NCBI GenBank assembly: GCA_013152355.1
Contig: JAADGO010000055.1
Location: 1 to 45,301 of the forward strand
Direction of reading: 5' to 3'
DNA from: Chlorobiota bacterium
GTDB taxonomy: Bacteria > Bacteroidota > Bacteroidia > Bacteroidales > Prolixibacteraceae
DNA length: 45,301 nucleotides
Part shown: one piece after another, positions 6,510 through 15,137 of the stretch
How positions within the stretch are numbered: position 1 is the stretch's first letter
Layout of the letters: each line of letters begins with the position of its first letter
Position numbers and translations under genes: made by a program
Notes under the pieces: generated by a model
Seen by the model: only the letters and a program-made list of their open reading frames with translations
Databases searched by the model: none
What the model was told of the DNA's origin: nothing

Positions 6510-9491
6510 TTACTTCTCAAAACAAATCAGGCCCTGCCTTTTACGTCCATTCATTAAAATATTTAACGGGCGCGGAAAACGTACATGCTTTACATATTCC
6601 AGTTCACGTAAAACCTCCTGCTGCTCAAGCACCTCAATATTTAACGATGCCTTGCGCGAATTGTGGGGAACCGAAAAATAACCAACATTCATGGATGTTA
6701 CATTATAGAAGAAGTGTGAACCTAACGAACCGTCAAGGGGGAAATCTTTTAGCCCCATTTCGATAATCACCCTCGCTTTCGAGATATTTGCCCAGATTAC
6801 CGGAATCCCGGTAAATGGGTCGCGCGAGCCCCACCTGCCTGGGCCAATCAGGACGTATTCTTTCCCCAAATCCTCGAATTCTTTATTAATAAGGCTGATC
6901 TCCTTTGCTATTTCCCTGGTTTTCATTTTATCGAACCTATTCAGGTCGACATATACAACATCTGTAATTCCCGCGACCTCGCCATTCCCCATGCCTCTTT
7001 CGGCATACATCAACAGGTTCTCACGGCCTACGGCATCAATATCAATATCTACCTGGTCATCACGGCGTATAAGCGGTTTTATCTGAAGCAGGTAAAAGGT
7101 GGGGAGGTTATTATCGCCCGGTTCAAGGTCAATAGCATATTCAATCTCAACCGGCGACCCCATTGCTTCTTTAAATAGTTTCAACAGCACCTGCAAAGTA
7201 TCAGCAAAGGGGAGGTAATTATACTTTAAAATATTGGCAAAATCAATAACCCTGGGGCCTTTTACCGCTACCCCCGGAATAAGGCTGTCGTTTTCCATAT
7301 CGTAAGTAGACGCACAATGTTCAAGCGTACCATCTTTTTCAGCCTCGCGAATACGGTATTGTTTAATTGAAGCATCTTCGCCGCCACCTGCCAGGTCTAC
7401 CTTCCCAAGGCTCATATCTATCGCATAAAAGACCTTCTGCGAGTCCCTTAGCTGGTCCTTGATGTCGGTTGAATTAACATTCGGGTACCTGGGGCTAAAC
7501 CGGTAAGCATTTTCGCCGCCAACCACATAAACCCCTAACCCGACAGCAGCTACCGAGAATCCATCTTCAGGCTCCATATACGATATAGGGTAGTAATTAT
7601 ACGACTGGGCAACTCCTGAAATATTAGGGTAATATTTATTGTTATATTCATGCCCGACTACCTCCTGAATGATGACAGCCATCTTCTCTTCTTCAATTTT
7701 ATAATTAACCGCATCAAAATAGGAACGTGCCGATTCGGTAAAGATACTTGCATAAACCAGCTTGACCGCCGTAATCAGTTGTTCAATCCTGACGGAAATA
7801 TCAGGGTGGTTGTTGGGTAGCATGTAAGTGGCATAAACGCCTGAGAATGGTTGCAACAACGAATCTTCAAATAATCCTGACGAACGGATTGCCAATGGTT
7901 TATCGACATACTGAATAAATTGATTCAACCTGTCCATTAGGTCTTCATCAAACTGTGACTCAAGGAATATATTTTTTATTAACTCAAAATCGTTATTGCT
8001 ATACACCTCCTCGTAAAGATTATTCAACTCCAAAAATTTATCGAACTCCAGTGCGCCGATTACAGCTGTTGTCGGTATCCGGATATTTAAACCAGAGATA
8101 ATTTTGCTGAAGTCTATATTTTCGATAAAATGGCTCAAAAAAGCCATACCCCTGCCTTTGCCCCCCAGCGAACCTTTTGCCAACCGGATAATATACCGGT
8201 TGGATTTTTCCAAAGAGGGGTTGAAATTTACAATTGTACCCCTGAGTTTTTTTAACTTTTCCGATTTGAACGTATTCAAACAAAACTGCCTTAGTTCTTC
8301 GGTCGATTTAAAATCCTCGGTTTGGTAAGGGCGCAACCGTTGCGCCATATTTATTTCACCACGCGCCATCAGCCATGTTGAGAAAGAGTTCCGCCTGGCA
8401 TGGTATTCCAAAACCGAGTCGGGTATTACTTTAAACATCTCCTGAAATTCACGGAGGTTTTCTGCTTCCATTACAGGGCTGCCTGAGCTGTCTTTAAACA
8501 CAAAATTGCCAAAGCCCAGCTTCCGGTAAAGGAAATGGAGTATATCAAGAGCAAGGCTTTCAGAATTCTTATCAATAAATTCCGCATTTATTTCAGATGC
8601 GCGCTGTGCGTTGGCAATATCGTGCGACTGAAGCACAACAGGGATTGGGAATTGCATTGTTTGCTGGGTATATTTTAACAAATCTACCCCTGCATCGTCA
8701 TCAGGGATACCATTCCTTTCAAATTCCACATCTGAAATTACGCACAACATATAATCACGGTAGGCATTGATTATCCTGACCGCCTCTTCATAAGTACTAA
8801 CCAGGATGACCTTTGGGCGGGCCCTCATCTTTAATATTTTATGAAGGTCGTCACTGGCCTCATCCTGGACGAGTACCTGAGTCTGTGTCATCACCGTTGT
8901 GTATAGGATTGGCAGGTAGCGCGAATAATACTGGATACTGTCTTCAACCAACAATATTACCCTTACGTTCCCATTTTGCGTATCGCGTGCAATATTCTTT
9001 TTGTCTTCAACATATTTGATCATTGCCAGGAACACGTTCGAGTTGCCATTCCATACAAATATCCTGTCAACAAAATTGAGTTTTTGCCCTTCCATCTGGA
9101 AATAACGCAAGTCGGCATTATTATTTACCAACAATAGCAGAGGGGTATTGGGGCGTAATTCATGGATATCCCTGGCAATCTTAACAGGAAAATCCTTATC
9201 AACACCGGCCATAATAATAATAATGTCGAAATCCATGTGTTTCAGGGACAATAATGCATCTTCGCGTGAGTTTACGCTGGTAAACCGGGGGGCTGCATAT
9301 AAATTCAATTGCAGGTACTCGCCCCTGATCTTATCGCTGAACTGCCCCTCCCTTACAATTGAGTATGAGTCGTAAAGAGTAGCAACCAGCAACACCTCCT
9401 TTACCTTGGTAGGCATTAATTCCTGAAAAATGTCGCGGTCGTTTTTGCGGCGCTTGTAAACATTTGATATCGTTATCTTATCCAGGTCCAT
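6510..9491 (-). CDS. Receiver-domain plus PEP/pyruvate-binding (PPDK N-terminal) protein, function unknown
   Basis: A 993-residue cytoplasmic protein. Residues 30-165 look like a degenerate response-regulator fold. Residues 177-325 are a second receiver with the full set of phosphorylation residues: E183-D184 in LLVEDS, D254 in CVISDVEF, S289 and K308 in FIDKNS. Residues about 430-800 match the ATP-binding N-terminal domain of PEP synthase/PPDK: GSLGGKGRG (440-448), LAIRSSGLFEDS (533-544) and a late EIEYAIDLEP/LLQIKPL pair. The swivelling phosphohistidine domain and the PEP-binding barrel are absent; instead there is a C-terminal region of about 190 residues with IGPGRWGSRDPFTG. So it is unlikely to be a PEP synthase. 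Proteins of this build are often labelled PEP/pyruvate-binding protein in Bacteroidota. A signal-controlled phosphotransfer or ATP-dependent role is a guess. Confidence 0.85.
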   Translation of the reverse strand: MDLDKITISNVYKRRKNDRDIFQELMPTKVKEVLLVATLYDSYSIVREGQFSDKIRGEYLQLNLYAAPRFTSVNSREDALLSLKHMDFDIIIIMAGVDKDFPVKIARDIHELRPNTPLLLLVNNNADLRYFQMEGQKLNFVDRIFVWNGNSNVFLAMIKYVEDKKNIARDTQNGNVRVILLVEDSIQYYSRYLPILYTTVMTQTQVLVQDEASDDLHKILKMRARPKVILVSTYEEAVRIINAYRDYMLCVISDVEFERNGIPDDDAGVDLLKYTQQTMQFPIPVVLQSHDIANAQRASEINAEFIDKNSESLALDILHFLYRKLGFGNFVFKDSSGSPVMEAENLREFQEMFKVIPDSVLEYHARRNSFSTWLMARGEINMAQRLRPYQTEDFKSTEELRQFCLNTFKSEKLKKLRGTIVNFNPSLEKSNRYIIRLAKGSLGGKGRGMAFLSHFIENIDFSKIISGLNIRIPTTAVIGALEFDKFLELNNLYEEVYSNNDFELIKNIFLESQFDEDLMDRLNQFIQYVDKPLAIRSSGLFEDSLLQPFSGVYATYMLPNNHPDISVRIEQLITAVKLVYASIFTESARSYFDAVNYKIEEEKMAVIIQEVVGHEYNNKYYPNISGVAQSYNYYPISYMEPEDGFSVAAVGLGVYVVGGENAYRFSPRYPNVNSTDIKDQLRDSQKVFYAIDMSLGKVDLAGGGEDASIKQYRIREAEKDGTLEHCASTYDMENDSLIPGVAVKGPRVIDFANILKYNYLPFADTLQVLLKLFKEAMGSPVEIEYAIDLEPGDNNLPTFYLLQIKPLIRRDDQVDIDIDAVGRENLLMYAERGMGNGEVAGITDVVYVDLNRFDKMKTREIAKEISLINKEFEDLGKEYVLIGPGRWGSRDPFTGIPVIWANISKARVIIEMGLKDFPLDGSLGSHFFYNVTSMNVGYFSVPHNSRKASLNIEVLEQQEVLRELEYVKHVRFPRPLNILMNGRKRQGLICFEK

Positions 9492-9780
9492 TATTATATA
9501 CTGATTTAAACCGGGAAGTTAATTAAATTTCAGGAAACCATTTAGAAATTAATCCCGGATTCTGGGGCTGAATAATATTTTAAAATGAATTTTTGAGTTA
9601 ATTGGTTGTCTGTTTTTTTTGAATGAAGTTGTTTAAAAATTATTGTCCCCCCTGTGTTGCAGCATCATTTGTAGTAGGGTGCATAAATATCTCCAAATAA
9701 TCTTCTTCAATAGCCGCAATGTCTTCGTCTGTTGACTTGGTAAAGGGACGAGATGTTGAGTAGCTTTTTAAAATTATCGC
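9492..9780. other. Intergenic region, 289 bases, with possible gene remnant
   Basis: The first half (from 9492) is AT-rich leader DNA for the 993-residue gene and contains a short copy of the palindrome end (TGAAGTTGTTTAAA, 9624-9637). On the minus strand, the frame that ends the nitrilase gene stays open past its TAG stop until a second stop near 9645, spelling a plausible acidic peptide (STDEDIAAIEEDYLEIFMH) without a start codon. This may be a remnant or simply an open frame. No RNA gene or strong terminator seen. Confidence 0.5.
9624..9637 (+). repeat. Short copy of the palindromic-element end
   Basis: TGAAGTTGTTTAAA matches the first 14 bases of the element at 2459. No second arm is seen nearby, so it is either a solo remnant or a shared leader motif. 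On the minus strand it lies 132 bases before the 993-residue gene. Confidence 0.45.
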
Positions 9781-11118
9781 CTATCTGCCAGCGGATAACC
9801 TTTGCGGTGGCATCTCTCTTACAATCCTGTTTTTCAAATCACCTAAAAATGGCCACATTTTTCGTTTGCTAAGGTCAACCTCCACCACTTTTACATGCTC
9901 TGTACCATCTGCTTCCCCCAGAATAGCCCCGCCTTTATCAAATATTGCAGATTTCATCTCTTTGGTACTATAACTTGAGGTAACCAGGTATACCTGGTTC
10001 TCAATAGCCCGGGCTACAGCAAGTTCAGGGATACCTCCCCAAATAGGGAGCATAATTATATCTGCGCCTCTTAAAGTAAGCATCCTGGCTACTTCAGGAA
10101 ATGTAACGTCCCAACAAATCATCATCCCTACTTTGCCAAAATCAGTTTCAAATACAGGGAAGCCCTCTCCGGGAGTTATCCCTCCCTGGATTTCTTCCCT
10201 GGGTAAACAAACCTTATGGTATTTGCCTACAAGCCCCCCATCTCTTCCAATCAGGACAGCAGTATTATAAACAACTGCGCCATCGCGCTCATAGATTCCT
10301 GCAACTATATACATCCCATACTTTTTAGCAATCTCACCAAGGTAAGAAGTAGTAGGGCCAGGAACCGGTTCTGCAACATCAATATACGACATCCCTGTAT
10401 TAACCACCGTTATCCCTTCGGGGAGGCAAACTATATCGGCTTCTTTTTCGCCTGCTTCTTCAAGGAATTTTGAAAACTGCCCCAGGTTCTCCTGTGTAGT
10501 AGAGTTTTTTGCAGGTATGTAATGCACTGTGGCTAATTTTACCTTTTCAGGTTCAATAGGCCGGACTTGTTTAAATTCTGCATCACTGAAAAATACGCTA
10601 CCATCGGAATCCCAACGATATACAAGTTCCAAACGGGCAGACACTGCTTTTTCGGGGCATTGATAAACCTGTTGTATAGTGTTCCACCCTTCAGGAGTTT
10701 TAGCCGCCAGGGTTGCAGGGTATTCAGCCACCAATACCTCTTTCCCATGTTCATCGAACCATAAGACACGTGCCAGGGCACTCCTTAACGGATCATCAAG
10801 GTTTTGGGCAAGATAGTGAGTTGTAAATTCATAAAAATAATTTGATTGAACAGGCATCTTCCTTGCCCAACACCCATTGGCATACTCTTTCCCGCCTCCT
10901 GATAAAGCATAAGTCGGCTGCCCTTTATACATTTTCCCACTATCGACCCAATGCTCCGGGGCAATCTCATCGCGTTGGCATTCAAATTGCCATGTATTTG
11001 ATTCTTTTAGTGAATCCCGGGATATTGATCCTGTGTCATTCGTACCTTTCTGATTTGAGCATGAAATACAACATGCCAATAATACAACATTCAATGCCCT
11101 TTGGATTATTAGATTCAT
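9781..11118 (-). CDS. Carbon-nitrogen hydrolase (nitrilase superfamily) lipoprotein with N-terminal beta domain
   Basis: About 445 residues from the ATG at 11118, chosen because AGGAGGG lies just upstream, whereas the longer frame needs a TTG start. The start encodes a lipoprotein-type signal (ALNVVLLACCISCS), so it is probably lipid-anchored to the envelope. Residues about 40-190 look like a carbohydrate-binding or jelly-roll beta-sandwich. Residues 195-445 are a nitrilase fold with the triad E234 (VCLPEG), K302 (KYHK) and C335 (MMICWD). These enzymes hydrolyse amide or nitrile C-N bonds. It ends the polysaccharide utilisation locus, 50 bases after GH20, which suggests removal of an amide-linked group, such as an acetyl or an Asn link, from an aminosugar glycan; that is inference. 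The substrate cannot be read from sequence. Confidence 0.85.
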   Translation of the reverse strand: MNLIIQRALNVVLLACCISCSNQKGTNDTGSISRDSLKESNTWQFECQRDEIAPEHWVDSGKMYKGQPTYALSGGGKEYANGCWARKMPVQSNYFYEFTTHYLAQNLDDPLRSALARVLWFDEHGKEVLVAEYPATLAAKTPEGWNTIQQVYQCPEKAVSARLELVYRWDSDGSVFFSDAEFKQVRPIEPEKVKLATVHYIPAKNSTTQENLGQFSKFLEEAGEKEADIVCLPEGITVVNTGMSYIDVAEPVPGPTTSYLGEIAKKYGMYIVAGIYERDGAVVYNTAVLIGRDGGLVGKYHKVCLPREEIQGGITPGEGFPVFETDFGKVGMMICWDVTFPEVARMLTLRGADIIMLPIWGGIPELAVARAIENQVYLVTSSYSTKEMKSAIFDKGGAILGEADGTEHVKVVEVDLSKRKMWPFLGDLKNRIVREMPPQRLSAGR

Positions 11119-11168
11119 TTTACCTTTCCCTCCTGTTTTTATTTTATGTTCAGTTATCAAGCAATGTT

Positions 11169-13469
11169 TCAATCTTCTATCCTAACAGGGTCAACTCCAG
11201 AGACTGCAACATGATTGGCTTTTGCATACTCATTAATGATATTCCCCAATTGGATACGCCATTCCCTGATGCGCATCCTTTCAAACGGGGCTATCATGTA
11301 TTCAAGCCCCAACCTACGGTCTGCAAAGTGGTCTTTTACATCATCCAATACGTGTACGAATTTTTTGCCATTGACACTCCTGCATTTCTCAAACCGGCTT
11401 TTCTCCCAGGTTGCAACTAATTGAGGCCACACACCATCCTGTTCTTTTAGTATTTGCCCTGCCAACTTATAGGCTTCTACCAGTTGCCCTACTTTCGAAG
11501 AATGGCTTCCTTCGTTCTTAGAAGCATTTTGCAGATGGGCATCTATTTCCCCCAGGGTTAATAATGTTTTTATAGAAAAACGTTCGATATAGGCAATTGA
11601 TAACAAGACTTCCAGGTTGTACCTGTTACGTGTTACCCGGGTAGTTGCAAACATAAGTTGGTTAATCAACCAGTCATTTTCATGAATTAATTGCGATGCT
11701 TTCCCTATTTGCCCGGAGTACCTGGTTTTAAACTCTGAATTTCTTTTCAAATCAACAGTAGACGGTAAAGCGGGCATGCTTAACACTAAATCGTACCGCT
11801 CGGTGCCAATTCCTTTTCCATGCGAATTCCCATAACCCGGTTTACGCTCTTTAGATATTTCAGTATCCCAAATACCTTCGTAAAAACGGGCACCCTCTTC
11901 CAAGCCTCTGTAAATACCTACCATATATGGGCTATCCATCCCGTAAAAGGCATCCATAAAATCGGCAATATTTTGTTCAAGCACCGGCTTCCCGGCAGTC
12001 CACCCATACTGGGTTACGGTAGCCCACCCAAGCCAAAATGTTTCGTTATGCAGCCCCGCATCGTCCCAGGCAGCGGCAAAAACCCCGATTAAGTTTGCAC
12101 CCATATTTTGCACATCTACTACATTATCGGAAGCATCTTCGAGGCGCCCTTCAATATCCCTGTTTCGATAATTGGTTGGGAAATAGTTTGGGAAAAGTAA
12201 CTCTGAGCCTTGCATTGAACTATAGGCCAACTGCCTGACCCCGGCTTTATTTTCATTCTGAATCCACTCTTTTGAACGGGAAGTACCCACAATACCATCA
12301 ATCAAACCTGCCGGCAACTGGGTAATATGTTCTGCTAACAGCGGGTATTCTACCCATGACAACATACGCCTGTTATGTTTAGACATCCACTTATGCACAC
12401 GGTTTACATAATCAACCCATATTTGACTCCGGTTAATATCGTTGTATTCCTTCTCACATTTACTACATATCCCTGCATAATAAACCTCATCTGTTGAAAC
12501 GAAAAAATAATTTACTCCGGGAGTTGCGTCAATCATATCCTGGTACATGTCAAAAATGAGTTGCATGGCTTCTTCATCGCACATACATATATGGTAGTTA
12601 CTACTGTCTGCCCTAAGATGTGCAAACTCTTCATGCTTCAGCACGTAGGCCATGTGCGATGGTGCCTGTACAACAGGGACTAATTGTATATGCCTTTCGA
12701 GGGCATAAGCTGTCAGTTCCTGCATCTCCGACTTGGTAAATGCCCCGGGGGCACCAATTACCGGGTGGCTTGGATACTCGTATTTGTCTTCAATCTCGAA
12801 TGCAACAGCGTTGGCCTTAAAGAATGCAGCCTGGACTAAATACCGTTTTAATGTTTCGAGCCTGTCTTGATGATGTTTTGTATCCCAATGAATAAAACGC
12901 AACTCTAAATCGGGCCAGTCGGTTATTATCCCTTCAGGCAAAGAGAACTCATTATTGCTTACCGGGCGTAACAATTGCAGGAAACTTTGTACCCCATAAA
13001 ATAAGCCGGCTTCGGCATTCCCTATAATCCTGACTAAACCAGGGTGGATTTCCAGGCGGTACCCCTGGGCTGCTAACTCATCCGCAATTCCTCCGCCTAT
13101 TACCCCCGGCTTAACCTCAAGGATTATCTTATTTGTACTCCCTCCTGTAAACTCCAATCCAAAAAGCCCTGCTACCCCCGAGCGGAGGCTTTTTAATGCG
13201 GTATCTCCTTTCCCTGGCCGGGCCTCGATTGCCCAACTATTATCAATGACTATATCCTGCCCTGAAAGCTGGGCCTTTTGAGGTGCCGGGATTAAACTAT
13301 ACCCACCGGCACGTAAATCATTTACAAAACCATTTGAACTAAGTGGATAAAGGCATAAAACAAGTAAAGGCAGGATACTCAGATTCAACCATTTGAGTTT
13401 TGCCCGGGCTTTATCAAAAAGGGCTTTATGCAATCCTCTGAAACTTAGCACAAAAGGATACCTGTTCAT
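11169..13469 (-). CDS. Glycoside hydrolase family 20 beta-N-acetylhexosaminidase
   Basis: A 766-residue secreted enzyme releasing terminal beta-linked GlcNAc or GalNAc. After a long basic leader and membrane-like signal segment (about 30-47), a GH20b zincin-like domain (about 56-180) precedes the catalytic barrel (about 185-520). The family Asp-Glu pair is D327-E328 in VSTDEVYY; the Glu is the acid and the Asp orients the substrate acetamido group, which itself acts as nucleophile. The usual H-x-GGDE wording is altered to VSTDE, so this is a divergent member. The C-terminal 230 residues are mostly helical and unassigned. It follows SusD by 145 bases in the same direction, and the nitrilase gene follows it by 50, marking the locus as aimed at N-acetylhexosamine-containing glycans. 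Confidence 0.9.
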   Translation of the reverse strand: MNRYPFVLSFRGLHKALFDKARAKLKWLNLSILPLLVLCLYPLSSNGFVNDLRAGGYSLIPAPQKAQLSGQDIVIDNSWAIEARPGKGDTALKSLRSGVAGLFGLEFTGGSTNKIILEVKPGVIGGGIADELAAQGYRLEIHPGLVRIIGNAEAGLFYGVQSFLQLLRPVSNNEFSLPEGIITDWPDLELRFIHWDTKHHQDRLETLKRYLVQAAFFKANAVAFEIEDKYEYPSHPVIGAPGAFTKSEMQELTAYALERHIQLVPVVQAPSHMAYVLKHEEFAHLRADSSNYHICMCDEEAMQLIFDMYQDMIDATPGVNYFFVSTDEVYYAGICSKCEKEYNDINRSQIWVDYVNRVHKWMSKHNRRMLSWVEYPLLAEHITQLPAGLIDGIVGTSRSKEWIQNENKAGVRQLAYSSMQGSELLFPNYFPTNYRNRDIEGRLEDASDNVVDVQNMGANLIGVFAAAWDDAGLHNETFWLGWATVTQYGWTAGKPVLEQNIADFMDAFYGMDSPYMVGIYRGLEEGARFYEGIWDTEISKERKPGYGNSHGKGIGTERYDLVLSMPALPSTVDLKRNSEFKTRYSGQIGKASQLIHENDWLINQLMFATTRVTRNRYNLEVLLSIAYIERFSIKTLLTLGEIDAHLQNASKNEGSHSSKVGQLVEAYKLAGQILKEQDGVWPQLVATWEKSRFEKCRSVNGKKFVHVLDDVKDHFADRRLGLEYMIAPFERMRIREWRIQLGNIINEYAKANHVAVSGVDPVRIED

Positions 13470-13583
13470 AACAATAATTTTTCATAAATTAAGAAGTCCA
13501 ATGATCAATGCAATATAAAAGAAATTCAGCTGAATACACAAGATAGGATAAATATCACAACCCATGTACCCAGCCAAACATTA

Positions 13584-13595
13584 AGAGACTGTTTA
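13584..13595 (+). repeat. 12-bp direct repeat, copy 1 (AGAGACTGTTTA)
   Basis: Identical in sequence and direction to 20396-20407. The two copies bracket the SusD-SusC-FecR-sigma block. Copy 1 sits just past the SusD stop. It may be a scar of an insertion element or chance. Confidence 0.4.
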
Positions 13596-13614
13596 TTAAA
13601 ACTCAAAAATACAT

Positions 13615-15114
13615 TTAATACCCGGGGTTCTGTGGTTTTAAATTCGGGTTTATATCTAATTCTGTCTGTGGTATTGGCAACAAATAATGTTTGCCGCTAT
13701 CAAACCCGGGGTGAGGTTCAAGGGAATTAGCACCTTTAAATACCTCATCTCCCAATTTGCGGCGTTTAATATCAAACCACCTTTTATATTCAAATGCGAA
13801 TTCTAACTTCCTTTCTTCCAAAATAACATTCCTGAACTCGTCTTTGGTTAAGCCTGCAGGGACATCGGCTGGGAAACCTGATACTTTGCCAGGCCAATTC
13901 CTGGCTCTTTCCCTTACCTGGTTTATATACCCTAACACTTCGGTAGTAGGGCCTTTTAACTCATTTTGGGCTTCAGCGGCAATTAAAAGCACCTCAGCAT
14001 ACCGGTATAGGACATAGTTATTATCTGAGCGCCTTCCTCCACGAAGTGCATCTCCGGGAAACCTCCAATACTTTGCAAGGTAAGGCCTTGGAACAACAAA
14101 TTCGGTATAAGGCCTCGCAACACCTTTATAAATGATGGTATCTGCCAAACTCACCTTTCTTCTATAATCTTCCGGGTTCCAGGTTGTATAAACTAACATT
14201 GACGGGATAAGAATACTCCAACCTCCGGTAAAATTATTACCTGTTAATGGCGGAATAATGTCATCATTGTCAGAATGACGCAAGCCACCAAGGAAATCAA
14301 CAGCAAATATATGTTCTGATATACCGTCTTGTTTAGTTGCATCAAATAAATCCTGATAGTCGTCAACCAGGCTATAATCTAACTCACCAGCCCTGTCAAT
14401 CACCCATTTTGCGTAATCATAAGCTTCTTGCCAATTGCCCAGGGTAAGGTATACTGACGACAGGATAGTAGCAGCCGTACCGGCTGTTGCACGTGTGCGT
14501 ACATTATTAGAATATTTCATCGGAAGGTGTTCCATTCCAAACTTCAAATCAGCAATAATATTATTATAAATATCTTCTTCTGAAGTTTTCGACATAGTAC
14601 TAACAGCGTCTGGCTCTGCAACTGGCGTATCCAGGTATGGCATGTCGCCAAACAGCTGTACAAAGGTGAAGTATATAAATGCCCTTATCACTCTTGCTTC
14701 GGCTTCGAGAGTTAATTTTAACTCTTCACTGGCATCAATTGTTTTTGCCCCTAATATGGCTGTATTTGTTGCCCCAATAATATCGTAGGCTCTTTTCCAC
14801 ATTAGTAAGGAATAATAATGAGTTGATGTAAGCGTAAAACCATTTATTTCATGATTCTGAATAGCAGTCCAGGGTGCTCCAACATCAACCATATCGCTTA
14901 ATAACATTAATGCCTGTTGGGTTTCTCCGCCCCAAGCCTGATCAGAAGCCATCCTCCCATAAGCCCCAAATATAGCGGCTTCAACATCTGTTGGTGATTT
15001 AAAAAAACCTTCTGGAGCAAGTAGCCCTACCGGATTTTCCTCCAGGTCGGAGCAGGCCCCAAATCCAAATATCATTACAATAAATAATGTTAATATTTTA
15101 ATTGAATTTTTCAT
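13615..15114 (-). CDS. susD-like: SusD/RagB family glycan-binding lipoprotein
   Basis: About 499 residues. Start at ATG 15114, preferred over an upstream TTG. Signal peptide ends in a lipobox FGAC with lipidated C21, which places it on the outer face of the outer membrane. The SusD pattern is clear: early DLEENPVGLLAPEGFFKSPTD, tetratricopeptide-like helices in the middle, and the late LDEERKLEFAFE-like run (ILEERKLEFAFEYKRWFDIKR) close to the C-terminus, ending LLPIPQTELDINPNLKPQNPGY as usual. It forms the lid of the SusC transporter whose gene ends 23 bases upstream, and captures the oligosaccharide to be imported. Which glycan is not visible in the sequence; the GH20 downstream argues for N-acetylhexosamine residues. 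Confidence 0.95.
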   Translation of the reverse strand: MKNSIKILTLFIVMIFGFGACSDLEENPVGLLAPEGFFKSPTDVEAAIFGAYGRMASDQAWGGETQQALMLLSDMVDVGAPWTAIQNHEINGFTLTSTHYYSLLMWKRAYDIIGATNTAILGAKTIDASEELKLTLEAEARVIRAFIYFTFVQLFGDMPYLDTPVAEPDAVSTMSKTSEEDIYNNIIADLKFGMEHLPMKYSNNVRTRATAGTAATILSSVYLTLGNWQEAYDYAKWVIDRAGELDYSLVDDYQDLFDATKQDGISEHIFAVDFLGGLRHSDNDDIIPPLTGNNFTGGWSILIPSMLVYTTWNPEDYRRKVSLADTIIYKGVARPYTEFVVPRPYLAKYWRFPGDALRGGRRSDNNYVLYRYAEVLLIAAEAQNELKGPTTEVLGYINQVRERARNWPGKVSGFPADVPAGLTKDEFRNVILEERKLEFAFEYKRWFDIKRRKLGDEVFKGANSLEPHPGFDSGKHYLLPIPQTELDINPNLKPQNPGY

Positions 15115-15137
15115 TTTTAACAATTTTAGAATTTTTA

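Noticed and set aside
6245-6766. 173-residue open frame on the plus strand
   Set aside because: It overlaps the GH97 start and the end of the 993-residue gene in reverse and has no family or signal; it is a shadow.
10842-11420. 192-residue open frame on the plus strand
   Set aside because: Runs against the nitrilase and GH20 genes, both of which have clear domains; low-complexity composition.
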